Part shown: one piece after another, positions 37,319 to 46,691 of the stretch | How the letters are laid out: each line of letters opens with the position of its first letter | How positions within the stretch are numbered: the first letter of the stretch is position 1 | Assembly (NCBI RefSeq): GCF_001422405.1 | Contig: NZ_LMMV01000022.1 | Coordinates: 112,620 to 176,619 of the forward strand | DNA: 64,000 nucleotides | Direction of reading: 5' to 3' | Source of the DNA: Pseudorhodoferax sp. Leaf267 | Lineage (GTDB): Bacteria; Pseudomonadota; Gammaproteobacteria; Burkholderiales; Burkholderiaceae_C | Position numbers and translations under genes: made by a program | The notes under the pieces: model-generated | Databases searched by the model: none | Told to the model about the DNA's origin: nothing | Seen by the model: only the letters and a program-made list of their open reading frames with translations

Positions 37319-37325
37319 CGCCCCC

Positions 37326-38249
37326 ATGCTTGCGCAACGTACTCTGAAGTCCATCACCAAGGCCGTGGGGGTCGGGCTGCACAGCGGCCAGCGCGTGGAG
37401 CTGACGCTGCGCCCTGCGCAGCCAGACACGGGCATCGTGTTCCGGCGTGTCGACCTGCCCGAGCCGGTGGACATCCCGATTCAGGCCGAGGCCGTGACCG
37501 ACACGCGCATGGCCTCCACCATTTCCAGCGGCAATGCCAAGGTGCATACGGTCGAGCACCTGATGTCGGCCTGCGCCGGCCTGGGGCTGGACAACCTGTA
37601 CGTGGACATCAGCGCCGAAGAGGTGCCCATCCTCGACGGCTCGGCCGCGTCCTTCGTCTTCCTGCTGCAGAGCGCGGGCATCGAGTTGCAAAAGGCCCCG
37701 CGCCGCTTCATCCGCGTGACCCAGCCCGTGGAGGTGCGCGAGGGCGAAGGCGCCAACCTCAAGTGGGCGCGGCTCGAGCCCTACCACGGCTTCAAGGCCA
37801 GCTTCGAGATCGACTTCGACCATCCGGCCGTGGACTCCACGGGCCAGCGCGTGGAGTTCGACCTGTCCACGGATTCCTATGCGCGCGACATCGCACGCGC
37901 GCGCACCTTCGGCTTCACCAAGGACGTGGAGATGATGCGTGCCAACGGCCTGGCCCTGGGCGGCGGGCTGGACAACGCCATCGTCATGGACGACTACAAG
38001 GTGCTCAACAGCGACGGGCTGCGCTACGACGACGAGTTCGTCAAGCACAAGATCCTGGACGCCATGGGCGACCTCTATCTGATCGGCAAGCCGCTGCTGG
38101 CCGCCTACAGCGCGTTCCGTTCCGGCCATGCCATGAACAACAAGCTGCTGCGTGAACTGCTGGCCCACCCCGAGGCCTACGAGATCGTCACCTTCGACGA
38201 CGAGCGCAAGGCGCCCAAGGGCTTCGCCCAGCCGGCCCGCGCCTGGTAA
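37326..38249 (+). CDS. lpxC: UDP-3-O-acyl-N-acetylglucosamine deacetylase
   Basis: Zinc amidase of 307 residues catalysing the first committed step of lipid A synthesis. [16 protein letters not shown] at the start is typical; HTVEH places His74 and His78 at the metal/active site, and HKILDAMGD supplies His241 and Asp245, equivalent to E. coli His238 and Asp242. [10 protein letters not shown] near 266 carries the last catalytic histidine. Following ftsZ is the usual place in proteobacteria. Probably transcribed from the close TAAAAT box. Confidence 0.97.
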   Translation: MLAQRTLKSITKAVGVGLHSGQRVELTLRPAQPDTGIVFRRVDLPEPVDIPIQAEAVTDTRMASTISSGNAKVHTVEHLMSACAGLGLDNLYVDISAEEVPILDGSAASFVFLLQSAGIELQKAPRRFIRVTQPVEVREGEGANLKWARLEPYHGFKASFEIDFDHPAVDSTGQRVEFDLSTDSYARDIARARTFGFTKDVEMMRANGLALGGGLDNAIVMDDYKVLNSDGLRYDDEFVKHKILDAMGDLYLIGKPLLAAYSAFRSGHAMNNKLLRELLAHPEAYEIVTFDDERKAPKGFAQPARAW

Positions 38250-38260
38250 GTGCACGGCCG

Positions 38261-38437
38261 ATGCTGCTGTTCCGCTGGGCGATTTTTTTCCTGCTGATCC
38301 TGTGCGGCGTGATGTTCGCGTTCTACGCGGGCACCGGCCGCGCGCACTACAAGCGCTGGGGGCTGGTCACGCTGAAGTGGACGCTGCTGGCGGCGTTCGG
38401 GTTCTTTGCGGTGCTGGTGCTCGAACGCATCGCCTGA
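38261..38437 (+). CDS. Small inner-membrane protein of unknown function
   Basis: A 58-residue frame 11 bases after lpxC. It has two hydrophobic helices (about 4-22 and 38-54, the second ending LLAAFGFFAVLVLERIA) joined by a short polar loop (GTGRAHYKRWGLVT). Composition, the clean start right after lpxC and the membrane topology suggest a real gene, probably read with lpxC. I recognise no family. Confidence 0.6.
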   Translation: MLLFRWAIFFLLILCGVMFAFYAGTGRAHYKRWGLVTLKWTLLAAFGFFAVLVLERIA

Positions 38438-38551
38438 GGCCGTAGCGCCACAGCCTACTTCAGCGGCTTCTCGTCCGTCGGCACAGGCGCCGCTTCATCC
38501 GGCTCCTTGGGCACATCGGACGACCGCGACGACTTCACCCGCGCCGCGGGC

Positions 38552-39478
38552 TCACTGCAGTTCTTCGCGCCGCGGCATGTCCGCCCCGCGCCGCGAGCAC
38601 GTGATCGACGCGGCACGCGCGGCGAAACGCAGCATGGCCGACAGGTCGTGCACGCTCAGCGCGTCCAGCTTCGCAGGACTCAGCGCGTCGTGTTCCTGCA
38701 GCCAGGTGAGCATCGCGCCCTGGAAGGTGTCGCCCGCGCCCACGGTGTCGAACACATCGACCAGCAGTGACTGCGCGGTGGCGTGCCCGGCGCGCGCCCA
38801 GGCTTCGCTGCCCGTGGCGCCGCGTGTCACCACCACCAGGTGCGCGCCGCCGGCAAGCCAGCGTTGTGCGACCACGGCCGGTGCCTCGTCGGGGTAGAGC
38901 AGGCCCAGGTCCTCGTCGCTGACCTTGACGATGTGCGCGAGCTGCGTCATCTCCTGCACGATGGGCAGCCAGCGCGCCACGTTGGGCTCGACGTTCAGCC
39001 GCACGTTCGGATCGTAGGCGATCAGGCGGTTGGGCCGCTCGCGCGCCGCCAGGTGGCGCAGCGCGCTGCCCACGGGCTCCACGACCAGCGCGTACGAGCC
39101 GAACTGCAACACGCGCGTGTCTGCGGGCAGCTCGGGCAGCGTGTCCACCGTGAGCTGCCGGTCGGCCGCGCCATGGCCGTGGAAGGCATAGCTCGGCACG
39201 CCGGTCGCGCCCACGCTGACCACCGACAGCGTGGTGGCCGCGCCGTTGCGGGCCACCAGCGCCGTGCCCACGCTCTCGTCGCGCAGCGTCTGCATCAGGC
39301 GCTCGCCGGGCACGTCCTGCGACAGCGGGCACAGGAACTGCACCGGCTGCCCCAGCCGTGCCAGGCCGACCGCCACGTTGAACGGCGAGCCGCCCACCCG
39401 CGCGTCCAGCAGCAGGCCGGTGGCCGTGCTGTCGCGCACATACACATCCATGAGGGCTTCGCCACACACTACGAACAT
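38552..39478 (-). CDS. PfkB-family carbohydrate kinase (probably fructokinase)
   Basis: A 308-residue ribokinase-fold sugar kinase. GGSPFNVAVGLARLG near 29 is the sugar-binding N-terminal motif and DTVGAGDTFQGAML near 247 the PfkB signature with catalytic Asp. It is last in the sugar operon after the binding protein (47 bases apart), and so should phosphorylate the imported sugar. The start MFVVCGEALMD is typical of bacterial fructokinases; together with the FrcBCAK-like gene set of rhizobia this suggests fructose, but ribose or another sugar is possible. Confidence 0.88.
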   Translation of the reverse strand: MFVVCGEALMDVYVRDSTATGLLLDARVGGSPFNVAVGLARLGQPVQFLCPLSQDVPGERLMQTLRDESVGTALVARNGAATTLSVVSVGATGVPSYAFHGHGAADRQLTVDTLPELPADTRVLQFGSYALVVEPVGSALRHLAARERPNRLIAYDPNVRLNVEPNVARWLPIVQEMTQLAHIVKVSDEDLGLLYPDEAPAVVAQRWLAGGAHLVVVTRGATGSEAWARAGHATAQSLLVDVFDTVGAGDTFQGAMLTWLQEHDALSPAKLDALSVHDLSAMLRFAARAASITCSRRGADMPRREELQ

Positions 39479-39525
39479 CTTGTCTTTCCTTCCTTTGCTC
39501 TTGTGCTCGTTCGGCCTTCCGGGGC

Positions 39526-40464
39526 TCAGCGCGGGCTGGACCAGCCCTTGTAGTCCTTGACCGTGGCGCGCGTCACCAGCACCGAGGGCAGCAGCACCAT
39601 GGTCTGCGCCGGCTTCTTGCCGTTCAGCACGTCCTGGCCGATCTCCACGGCCTTCTGCGCGATCATGTACGGGTCCTGGCTGGCCGAGGCCTGGATCTGG
39701 TTGTCGGCCTTCAGCGCGGCCTCGATGTCGGGTGCGCCGTCCACGGACGTGATGACGATGTTCTTGCGGTTCAGCTGGCGCGCGGCCAGGTCTGCGCCGA
39801 TGGCCTGCGGGTCGTTGATCGCGAACACGGCGTCCACCTTGGGAAAGCGCGTCAGGTGGTTCTGCATGACGTTCAGGCCGCCTTCACGCGAACCCTTGGC
39901 GTCCTGGTCGTCGGACAGCACCTTGATGTCCGGGCTCTTCTTGAACACCGACTTGCAGCCGTTCACGCGGTCGATCACGGCCGAGACCTGCGGGCCGTTC
40001 TGGATGATCACGTTGCCCTTGCCGCCCAGCTTCTCGACGATGTACTGGCAGGCGATCTCGCCGGCCTGCACGTTGTTGGTCTGCACGGCCGCGTCGGCGC
40101 CGTTGGCCGCCACGTCCACGCCGACGACGGCGATGCCGGCCTTCTTGGCCTTGTTGATGGCCGGCTCGATGGCCTTGGCGTCGACGGCGTTGACCAGGAT
40201 CAGGTCCACGCCTGAGGCGATGAAGCCGTCGATCTGCGAGAACTGCTTGTTCAGGTCGTAGTCGGCCGACAGGGCCGTCACCTTGGCCGCGGGGTTGAGC
40301 TGCTTGGCCTTGGCTTCGGCGCCCTTGGCCAGAGTCACGAAGAAGGGGTTGCCGAGCGAGCCCAGCGTGATGCCGACGTTCTTGACCGGCTTGTTCTGGG
40401 CCTGGGCCAGCGGTGCCGACAGGGCGGCGGCGATGGCGGCGAGGGCGATGAGGTGTTTGCGCAT
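39526..40464 (-). CDS. Sugar ABC transporter periplasmic binding protein (RbsB/FrcB family)
   Basis: A 312-residue secreted protein. Signal peptide about 1-22 (cleavage after AQA), then a type I binding fold starting VGITLGSLGNPFFVTLAKG, as in RbsB and FrcB. DVAANGADAAVQTNN and FAINDPQAIGAD are pocket-lining segments. It captures a monosaccharide for the permease and ATPase encoded just upstream in the operon (46 bases from the permease). The sugar cannot be decided from sequence. Confidence 0.9.
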   Translation of the reverse strand: MRKHLIALAAIAAALSAPLAQAQNKPVKNVGITLGSLGNPFFVTLAKGAEAKAKQLNPAAKVTALSADYDLNKQFSQIDGFIASGVDLILVNAVDAKAIEPAINKAKKAGIAVVGVDVAANGADAAVQTNNVQAGEIACQYIVEKLGGKGNVIIQNGPQVSAVIDRVNGCKSVFKKSPDIKVLSDDQDAKGSREGGLNVMQNHLTRFPKVDAVFAINDPQAIGADLAARQLNRKNIVITSVDGAPDIEAALKADNQIQASASQDPYMIAQKAVEIGQDVLNGKKPAQTMVLLPSVLVTRATVKDYKGWSSPR

Positions 40465-40510
40465 GGAGTGTCTCCGTTGGTGGGTCAGTGGAAGCGGTTG
40501 GGGAAAAGGT

Positions 40511-41518
40511 TCAGGTGCGGGCAGAGTCTTTGCGGCGGTACTTGTCCAGCGCCACGGCACCGATGATCACGAGGCCCTTGACGATGTACTGCCAGATGTC
40601 GGAGACGCCCATCAGGATCAGGCCGTTGGTCAGCACCGCGATGATCAGCGCGCCGATCAGCGTGCCCAGGATGGAGCCCGTGCCGCCGACGAAGCTGGTG
40701 CCGCCCAGGATGACGGCGGCGATCGCGTCCAGCTCGTAGGACGCGCCCAGCTGCAGCCCGTTGGCCGCGTACAGCCGGGCCGAGGCCATCACGCCGCCCA
40801 GGCCGGACAGCAGGCCCGAGGCGCAGTACACGAACAGCAGCACGGCCCAGACCTTGATGCCGGCCAGGCGCGCGGCCTCGGGGTTGCCACCGACCGAGTA
40901 GATGTTCAGGCCCAGCACCGTGCGGCGCAGGATGAACCAGGACAGTGCCACCACCGCGAAGGCGATGATCACCAGCCATGGGATGCCCAGCACGTCGCCG
41001 TTGCCGATGAAGGCAAAGGGCAGGTTGGGGTTGAAGATGGTGGTGTCGTTGCCCAGCAGCCGCGCGATGCCGCGCACCGCGGTCAGCGAGCCCAGGGTCA
41101 CGATGAAGGGCGGCAGCTTGACGAAGGCGATCAGCACGCCGTTGATCAGGCCGAACAGCAGCCCGGCGCCCAGGCCCGCGGCGATGCCCAGCATGCCCAG
41201 GCCGGGGATGTTGGAGACCAGCATGGCGGCCACGGCCGAGGCCGCGAGGATGGAGCCCACCGACAGGTCGATCCCGGCCGTGAGGATCACGAAGGTCATG
41301 CCGGCGGCCAGCACGATGTTGATCGAGGCCTGCTGCGTCATGATGGACAGGTTCTGCAGGCTGAAGAAGTTTTCGCTGGACAGGCTGAAGCCGATGCACA
41401 GCAGCACGAGGATGGGCAGCATGCCGAGCGCGCGGACGATCTCCTTGCCGCGCGCGCTGCTGGCGGATGGGGAACTCGGCGCCGTGGCGGCCGTGGGGGC
41501 GGTCAGGGGGGTGGCCAT
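40511..41518 (-). CDS. Sugar ABC transporter permease (RbsC/FrcC family)
   Basis: A 335-residue inner-membrane protein with about nine helices. GIDLSVGSILAASAVAAML near 95 and YELDAIAAVILGGTSFVGG near 258 are the RbsC-family signature segments. The first 30 residues are a Ser/Thr/Ala-rich cytoplasmic tail. It homodimerises as the sugar channel and is driven by the RbsA-type ATPase encoded 40 bases upstream in the operon. Confidence 0.92.
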   Translation of the reverse strand: MATPLTAPTAATAPSSPSASSARGKEIVRALGMLPILVLLCIGFSLSSENFFSLQNLSIMTQQASINIVLAAGMTFVILTAGIDLSVGSILAASAVAAMLVSNIPGLGMLGIAAGLGAGLLFGLINGVLIAFVKLPPFIVTLGSLTAVRGIARLLGNDTTIFNPNLPFAFIGNGDVLGIPWLVIIAFAVVALSWFILRRTVLGLNIYSVGGNPEAARLAGIKVWAVLLFVYCASGLLSGLGGVMASARLYAANGLQLGASYELDAIAAVILGGTSFVGGTGSILGTLIGALIIAVLTNGLILMGVSDIWQYIVKGLVIIGAVALDKYRRKDSART

Positions 41519-41558
41519 GGTGGGTCTCCGGTGGGTGTTGTCGGGAGGGGGAAAGGGG

Positions 41559-43109
41559 TCAGTGCAGCGTGGGCTCGGCCGTGGCGGCGCCGGTGGCCAG
41601 GGCGACGATGTTTTCCTGCGTGATGGCCACGCCGCTGGCGCCGCCCACCTCGCCGACCAGCCGGCCCTCGCGCATCACGACCACGCGGTCGCACACGCCG
41701 ACGACCTCGGCCAGCTCGCTGGAGATGACCAGCACGGCCACGCCGCGGCGCGCCAGCTCGTCGATCAGGCGGTAGATCTCGCTCTTGGCGCCGATGTCCA
41801 CGCCGCGCGTGGGCTCGTCCAGGATCAGCACCTTGGGCGCCAGTTCCAGCAGGCGGGCGAGCAGCACCTTCTGCTGGTTGCCGCCCGACAGCGCGCCCAC
41901 GTTCACGCGCGGCGAGGCCACGCGGATGGACAGCTGCGCGATGGCGTCGCGGGCACGCTCGAAGGCGCGCTTGCGGTCCATCACGCCGCCGGCATGCGCG
42001 TCGCGCGGGCTGATCATCACGTTGATGTTGTCGCGCACCGACAGGTCCAGGAACAGGCCCTGGCCCTTGCGGTCCTCGGTCAGGTAAAGGATGCCGGCTC
42101 GGATGGCGTCGATGGGCCGGCGGATGTCCAGCACGGCGCCGCTGCCGCTCAGCGTCACTTGGCCGGCCGTGCGTTCGTCGGCGCCGAAGATCAAGCGCGC
42201 CAGCTCGGTGCGGCCGGCGCCCACCAGCCCTGCCAGGCCCAGCACCTCGCCCGCATGCAGCGCCAGGCTGCAGCCGCGCACGCGCCGGCCGTCGGCCATG
42301 TCGTGCACGGCCAGCACCTGGGCGCCGGTGTGCTGGCCCTGGTGTTCCTTGCGGTAGAAGCCCGACAGGTCGCGGCCCACCATCATCTTCACGAGCTTGT
42401 CGCGCGACAGGTCCGCGCGCGACAGCGTACCCACGTAAGTGCCGTCGCGCAGCACGGTGACCTCGTCGGCCAGCTCGTCGATCTCGTCCATGCGGTGGCT
42501 GATGTACAGGATGGCCAGGCCTTCGGCGCGCAGCTTGCGGATCAGCACGAAGAGGCGGTCGGTCTCGTGCGTGGACAGCGGCGTGGTGGGCTCGTCCATG
42601 ACCAGGATGCGGCAGTCGAACTGCACGGCGCGCGCGATCTCCACCAGCTGGCGCTGCGCGATCGACAGCGTCTCCACGCGGGTCGTCGGGCCGAAGTCGG
42701 CGCCCAGGCGGCGCAGCGTGTCCGCGCAGGCGGCGGTCATGCCGGCGCGGTCGACCAGGCCGCCTTTCTTCATCGGGCGGCCCATGAAGATGTTCTCGGC
42801 CACCGACAGATTGGGCGCCAGGCTCAGCTCCTGGTAGATCACCGAGACGCCCAGGTTCTTGGCCGCGAGCGGGCCGTCGATGTGGGCGAGCTGCCCGTCG
42901 ATGCGGATCTCGGCGCCGGCGTCGGGCATGTAGGCGCCCGACAGGATCTTCATGAGCGTGGACTTGCCCGCGCCGTTCTCGCCCATCAGCGCATGCACCT
43001 GGCCGGCGCGCGCGCTGAGCTGCACGTTCTGCAGTGCCTTGACGCCGGGGAAGGTCTTGGAGATGCCGCGCAGCTCCAGCAGCGGCGCGGTGGTCACGGG
43101 ATCAGGCAT
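41559..43109 (-). CDS. Sugar ABC transporter ATPase with two nucleotide-binding domains (RbsA family)
   Basis: A 516-residue protein with tandem ATPase domains. The first has Walker [10 protein letters not shown] near 46, signature [14 protein letters not shown] and Walker B ILVMDEPT. The second has the degenerate Walker [10 protein letters not shown] near 295, signature [15 protein letters not shown] and [10 protein letters not shown]. This asymmetric layout, with a non-consensus second P-loop, is the norm in RbsA, MglA and FrcA. The ATG at 43109 overlaps the end of the ROK regulator gene by 8 bases. Confidence 0.93.
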   Translation of the reverse strand: MPDPVTTAPLLELRGISKTFPGVKALQNVQLSARAGQVHALMGENGAGKSTLMKILSGAYMPDAGAEIRIDGQLAHIDGPLAAKNLGVSVIYQELSLAPNLSVAENIFMGRPMKKGGLVDRAGMTAACADTLRRLGADFGPTTRVETLSIAQRQLVEIARAVQFDCRILVMDEPTTPLSTHETDRLFVLIRKLRAEGLAILYISHRMDEIDELADEVTVLRDGTYVGTLSRADLSRDKLVKMMVGRDLSGFYRKEHQGQHTGAQVLAVHDMADGRRVRGCSLALHAGEVLGLAGLVGAGRTELARLIFGADERTAGQVTLSGSGAVLDIRRPIDAIRAGILYLTEDRKGQGLFLDLSVRDNINVMISPRDAHAGGVMDRKRAFERARDAIAQLSIRVASPRVNVGALSGGNQQKVLLARLLELAPKVLILDEPTRGVDIGAKSEIYRLIDELARRGVAVLVISSELAEVVGVCDRVVVMREGRLVGEVGGASGVAITQENIVALATGAATAEPTLH

Positions 43110-44361
43110 GGGACAGCTCCTGCAGGTGGTGCGTGGGCACGAAGGGGGACGCATGGCCGCGCAGCACGTCGGCGCGCGGCGAGAAGTTGAAGAACATCGG
43201 CAGGCTGGCCGCGCCGATGGCGCCGGCGTCGGCGCGGAAGCTGCCGCGCAGCAGGCGGGGCGTTTGCCGCGCTTCCGGGGCGATGGCGCGCAGGCCGTCT
43301 TCGCTGCGCCGGATCAGCGCGTCGATCAGCCCGCCGTCGATGTCGCAGTCGATCACCACGGCCGGCAGGTCCAGCACGGCCAGCGCGGCGCGCAGCGAGG
43401 GCACGAAGGCGTCGACGCAGTCGTCCAGCCACTCGGCCACGGCCGGCCCGCCGGCCCGGACCACGGCCTCGAGCTGAGCGTTGCCGGCGACCTCGATGCC
43501 GTGGTGGCGCACATGGCGCGACAGCGCGTTGAGCGAGGCGCGCGACAGCAGGATGTCCCACTGCCCGCCGAGCTGCGGTGCCGAGGGCAGGGCGCTGGGC
43601 GGCACCGGCATCAGGCCCAGGTCGGCGCCGTTGCCCGAGCTGCCGCGCAGGCTCTCGCCGCCCAGCACGGCACCGGCGCCCAGCGCCGCGCCGATGAACA
43701 CGTACAGAAAGTCGTTCTCCTGGCGCCCCACGCCGAACACCAGCTCGGCGATGGCGGCGGCATTGCCGTCGTTCTCCTTGAACACGGGCAACTGCACGGC
43801 CTGCGACAGCATGGTGCCGAAGTCCACCGCGTCCCAGACGCGGAAGTCGGCCTCCAGGCCCAGCTGCTGGAGCCAGCTGCCCAGGTTGTAGGGCTGGGCC
43901 AGGCCCACGCCGGCCAGGCGGCCGCGTTGCTCGGGCGAGAGCTCGGCCAGCACGGCCGCGATGTCCTGCTGCACGATGGCCAGGGCCTGCTCGGGCTGGG
44001 GCAGCACCTGGTCGTGCATGCGCCGCGCAAGGATGTGGCCGGCCAGGTCGATCACCACGGTCTCGATGCTGGTGCGGTCCAGCCGCACCCCGATGCCGTA
44101 GGCGCCCTGCGGGTTGATGCGGTACAGGCCGGCCGGCTGGCCGCGCTGGCCTTCCTGGCGGCGGCCGGCGCTCTCGATCAGGCGGGACTGCTCCAGCGAT
44201 TCGACGATGCTGCCCACGGCGGTGTTGGTGAGCTGCGCCCAGCGTGCCAGGTCGGCCTTGGACGCCTCACCCGCGCGGCGCAGGCGCTGCAGCAGGCTGC
44301 GCTCGTTGTATTGCCGAAGGCTGACCGAATTGGTGCCGCGGCCCGGGCCTGCTGTTTTCAC
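43102..44361 (-). CDS. ROK-family transcriptional regulator of the sugar operon
   Basis: A 419-residue regulator: N-terminal winged helix (about 15-75, [20 protein letters not shown]) followed by a ROK sugar-kinase-like domain. The kinase-type zinc motif CxCGxxGC is absent, and I see no alternative cysteine cluster, so this is a sensor without the usual structural zinc site. It opens the minus-strand operon and probably represses it until the sugar binds. The start is GTG at 44361, supported by AGGAGA 8 bases upstream. The promoter lies in the A/T-rich stretch just before it. Confidence 0.88.
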   Translation of the reverse strand: MKTAGPGRGTNSVSLRQYNERSLLQRLRRAGEASKADLARWAQLTNTAVGSIVESLEQSRLIESAGRRQEGQRGQPAGLYRINPQGAYGIGVRLDRTSIETVVIDLAGHILARRMHDQVLPQPEQALAIVQQDIAAVLAELSPEQRGRLAGVGLAQPYNLGSWLQQLGLEADFRVWDAVDFGTMLSQAVQLPVFKENDGNAAAIAELVFGVGRQENDFLYVFIGAALGAGAVLGGESLRGSSGNGADLGLMPVPPSALPSAPQLGGQWDILLSRASLNALSRHVRHHGIEVAGNAQLEAVVRAGGPAVAEWLDDCVDAFVPSLRAALAVLDLPAVVIDCDIDGGLIDALIRRSEDGLRAIAPEARQTPRLLRGSFRADAGAIGAASLPMFFNFSPRADVLRGHASPFVPTHHLQELSHA

Positions 44362-44370
44362 GTCTTGGTC

Positions 44371-44412
44371 TCCTGCGTTCTATTAATTAATTCAACTTGA
44401 ACAAATTTTAGA
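44371..44412 (-). promoter_or_regulatory. A/T-rich promoter-operator of the sugar operon
   Basis: In minus-strand orientation TTGTTC, 16 bases, TAGAAC could be -35 and -10. The spacer is strikingly A/T-rich (AATTAATTAA) and contains the palindrome TTCAA-C-TTGAA (44391-44401). A/T-rich inverted repeats are typical ROK-family operators, so this is the likely site of autoregulation by the gene at 43102-44361. Confidence 0.45.
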
Positions 44413-44473
44413 GACGCCAACCGATACGCTCATGCAGGGTTAACCCCAGGCGTGTGCAACAAGCTGTAATGAC

Positions 44474-44489
44474 GAGCGCCTTGGCGCTC
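44474..44489 (-). terminator. Hairpin after ruvC
   Basis: GAGCGCC-TT-GGCGCTC, a perfect 7-base stem 6 bases after the ruvC stop, with no T-run. It may end the long minus-strand unit that finishes with ruvC, before the sugar-operon promoter. Confidence 0.45.
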
Positions 44490-44495
44490 CTGCGC

Positions 44496-45047
44496 CTAGC
44501 GCGTGCGCCCGGCCCGGTACATGCCGCTCGTGGCGCGCGTCAGCGGTGTGGCCTGCGCCAGCCGCGCCATGGCCTGGCCCACGTGGGCGTGCGTGATCGC
44601 CAAGCCGAGCGCGTCGGCCGCGTCCTTGCCGGGCAGCCCGGGCAGGCGCAGCAGGCGCTTGACCATTTCCTGGACCTGGCTCTTGTCGGCGCGGCCATGG
44701 CCGACGACGGCCTTCTTCATCTGCAAGGCGGTGTATTCGGCCACCGGCAGGTCGCGCGAGACCAGGGCTGTCACGCAGGCGCCGCGGGCCTGGCCCAGCA
44801 GCAGCGTGGACTGCGGGTTGACGTTGACGAAAATGATCTCCACCGACGCGGCTTGCGGCTGGTAGCGCGTCGTGACTTCGCAGATGCCGTCGAACAGGAT
44901 CTTGAGCCGCGCGGGCAGGTCGCCCATGGCCGCGCTGGACGTGGTGCGGATGGTGCCGCTGGCCACGTAGTCGAGCGCCGCGCCCTCGGCGTCGATCACG
45001 CCAAATCCAGTGGTCTGCAGACCGGGGTCGATGCCCAGGATCCTCAT
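44496..45047 (-). CDS. ruvC: Holliday junction endonuclease RuvC
   Basis: A 183-residue resolvase that cuts Holliday junctions moved by RuvAB. Catalytic Asp7 lies in [36 protein letters not shown] near 69 supplies the conserved acidic residue; [16 protein letters not shown] near 140 holds the last aspartates. No ruvAB genes are adjacent. It begins 7 bases after the CdsA-like gene ends and is the final gene of the minus-strand run. Confidence 0.96.
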   Translation of the reverse strand: MRILGIDPGLQTTGFGVIDAEGAALDYVASGTIRTTSSAAMGDLPARLKILFDGICEVTTRYQPQAASVEIIFVNVNPQSTLLLGQARGACVTALVSRDLPVAEYTALQMKKAVVGHGRADKSQVQEMVKRLLRLPGLPGKDAADALGLAITHAHVGQAMARLAQATPLTRATSGMYRAGRTR

Positions 45048-45054
45048 GCGACGT

Positions 45055-46038
45055 TCATGCCCCGAAGTACCAGCGTGCGGAGTGGAAGAACACCGGCGCC
45101 GCGAAGCACAGTGCGTCCACGCGGTCCAGCAGCCCGTTCGCGCCCGTGACCGACTGGCCCTGCGCGCCCCAGTTCGTCACGCCGCGGTCGCGCTTGAGCG
45201 CCTTCATGACCAGGTGGCCCATGCTGCCGGCCACGCAGGCGATGGCGCCCATGGCCAGCGTCTCCAGCGGCTTGAACGGCGTGATCGCGGTCAGCAGCAC
45301 GCCCAGGCTGCTGGCCACGCCCACGGCCACGGCCCAGGTCGCCCAGTTGAAGCTGCGGCTCACGTTGGGCGCGGTCGGCGGCCGCGGGAAATGCCGCGCC
45401 GCCAGGTGCTGGATCACCATGCAGCCCTGCACCACGGCGACCAGGAAGAACACCAGGAAGGCGCTCTTTCCCTCGTATTGGCGCAGGTTCAGCAGCAGCA
45501 GCGCCGGCACGTGCGACAGGCCGTAGACGCAGACCATGATGCCCCACTGCAGCTTGGCGTTGCGCTCCAGGAAGCGCTGCGGATCGTCGGCCAGCGCGCT
45601 GACGACCGGGATCGCCAGGAACACATAGACCGGGATGAACACCGTGAACAGATCGAAGTGCGCGCTGCCGCCCAGCCAGAACTGCACCGGCAGCACGACG
45701 AAGAAGGCCAGCACCAGGCTGCGGTGGTCGCCGCGCCGCGTGGGCGACAGGCTGATGAACTCGCGCAGCGCGAAGAACGAGACCAGGCCGAACAGCACGG
45801 TGGCCACGCGCTCGCCCAGCACCCAGCCGATCCAGAAGATGCTGACCATGAACCAGGAGGTCTTGAGCAGGCTCCACCAGTCCGCGTGCGCGGCCTGGCG
45901 TTGCGCGTCGGCCTCGTGGCGGCCGCGCACCGACAGCGTGATGAGCGCGGCCGTGACCAGCGTCAGCAGGCCAAAGACGATGATGAACAGGACGCCGACC
46001 TGTTCGGCGGGGGTGAGGCTGCGCAGAAGGCTGGTCAT
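45055..46038 (-). CDS. CdsA-like phosphatidate cytidylyltransferase (YnbB type)
   Basis: A 327-residue membrane protein with about eight helices. The CDP-diglyceride synthase signature is recognisable but altered near the C-terminus: [14 protein letters not shown], then [15 protein letters not shown], where typical CdsA reads KR..KD..PGHGG..DRxD. The glycine-rich GHGG is thus replaced by GANG while DRxD is kept. It is paired with an acyltransferase gene 4 bases upstream, as in the ynbA-B arrangement; together they may serve a side branch of phospholipid metabolism. Activity on phosphatidate is inferred from family only. Confidence 0.82.
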   Translation of the reverse strand: MTSLLRSLTPAEQVGVLFIIVFGLLTLVTAALITLSVRGRHEADAQRQAAHADWWSLLKTSWFMVSIFWIGWVLGERVATVLFGLVSFFALREFISLSPTRRGDHRSLVLAFFVVLPVQFWLGGSAHFDLFTVFIPVYVFLAIPVVSALADDPQRFLERNAKLQWGIMVCVYGLSHVPALLLLNLRQYEGKSAFLVFFLVAVVQGCMVIQHLAARHFPRPPTAPNVSRSFNWATWAVAVGVASSLGVLLTAITPFKPLETLAMGAIACVAGSMGHLVMKALKRDRGVTNWGAQGQSVTGANGLLDRVDALCFAAPVFFHSARWYFGA

Positions 46039-46042
46039 CGCT

Positions 46043-46663
46043 TTAGACCTCGCGCAGGGCGATGACGGCGGCGCGCGCGCGGTCGAGGAAGGCGCGCCGT
46101 TCCTCGCCGGGCTCCACCTGCATCGGCGCGCCGAACGTCACCGAACACAGGATGGGCACCGGCACCACTTCGCCCTTGGGCATCACGCGCTGCACGTTGT
46201 GGATCCAGGCCGGCACCAGCACCACCTGCGGGAAGCGCTGCGCCAGGTTGTACAGCCCGGCCTTGAACGGCTGCGGTTCCTCTTCATGGCCGCGCGTGCC
46301 TTCAGGAAACAGGATGATGGAGTCGCCGTTGTCCAGCGCCTGCACCAGCGGGGCCAGCGGGTCCTGGCCGTCGACGCGTTCGCGGTCCACATAGACGGCG
46401 TTGAACACCGCGGTCGTGATCCATTGCTTGAACGGCGTCTTGGTCCAGTAGTCCTTGGCCGCGATCGGCCGCGTGATGCCACGCAGCTCGGCCGGCAGCG
46501 CGGCCCAGATCATGACCAGATCGGCATGGCTCTGGTGGTTGGCGAAGTAGATGCGTTGCTCGGCCTTGGGCGGGCAGCCGTGCCAGCGCGCCTGGGCGCC
46601 GGTCAGCACGCGCACCAGGCCCAGCAGGAACCAGGCCATCAGCTTGGCGCGTTTCGAAGTCAT
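46043..46663 (-). CDS. 1-acyl-sn-glycerol-3-phosphate acyltransferase family protein (PlsC-like)
   Basis: A 206-residue membrane-associated acyltransferase. The catalytic NHX4D motif is NHQSHAD (42-48) and the glycerol-phosphate-binding motif FPEGTR is at 119-124. It would make phosphatidic acid, the substrate of a CDP-diglyceride synthase, which the next gene resembles. One hydrophobic helix near the start anchors it. It is smaller than typical PlsC (about 240 residues). Confidence 0.88.
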   Translation of the reverse strand: MTSKRAKLMAWFLLGLVRVLTGAQARWHGCPPKAEQRIYFANHQSHADLVMIWAALPAELRGITRPIAAKDYWTKTPFKQWITTAVFNAVYVDRERVDGQDPLAPLVQALDNGDSIILFPEGTRGHEEEPQPFKAGLYNLAQRFPQVVLVPAWIHNVQRVMPKGEVVPVPILCSVTFGAPMQVEPGEERRAFLDRARAAVIALREV

Positions 46664-46691
46664 CGGGAAAGGCAGATTCCGGGAAAAGGGG

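Noticed and set aside
37124..37325. Small frames in the ftsZ-lpxC gap reading RNWLCQAAG
   Set aside because: This peptide is the antisense translation of the hairpin repeat and also appears at the 3.3 kb copy; it is repeat DNA and not coding.
38455..38535. A short minus-strand frame after the PfkB kinase gene (GTG start, about 27 codons, Pro/Glu/Lys-rich end)
   Set aside because: It reads like a protein tail, but the start is weak, there is no ribosome site, and it is too short to support. It could be a gene remnant.
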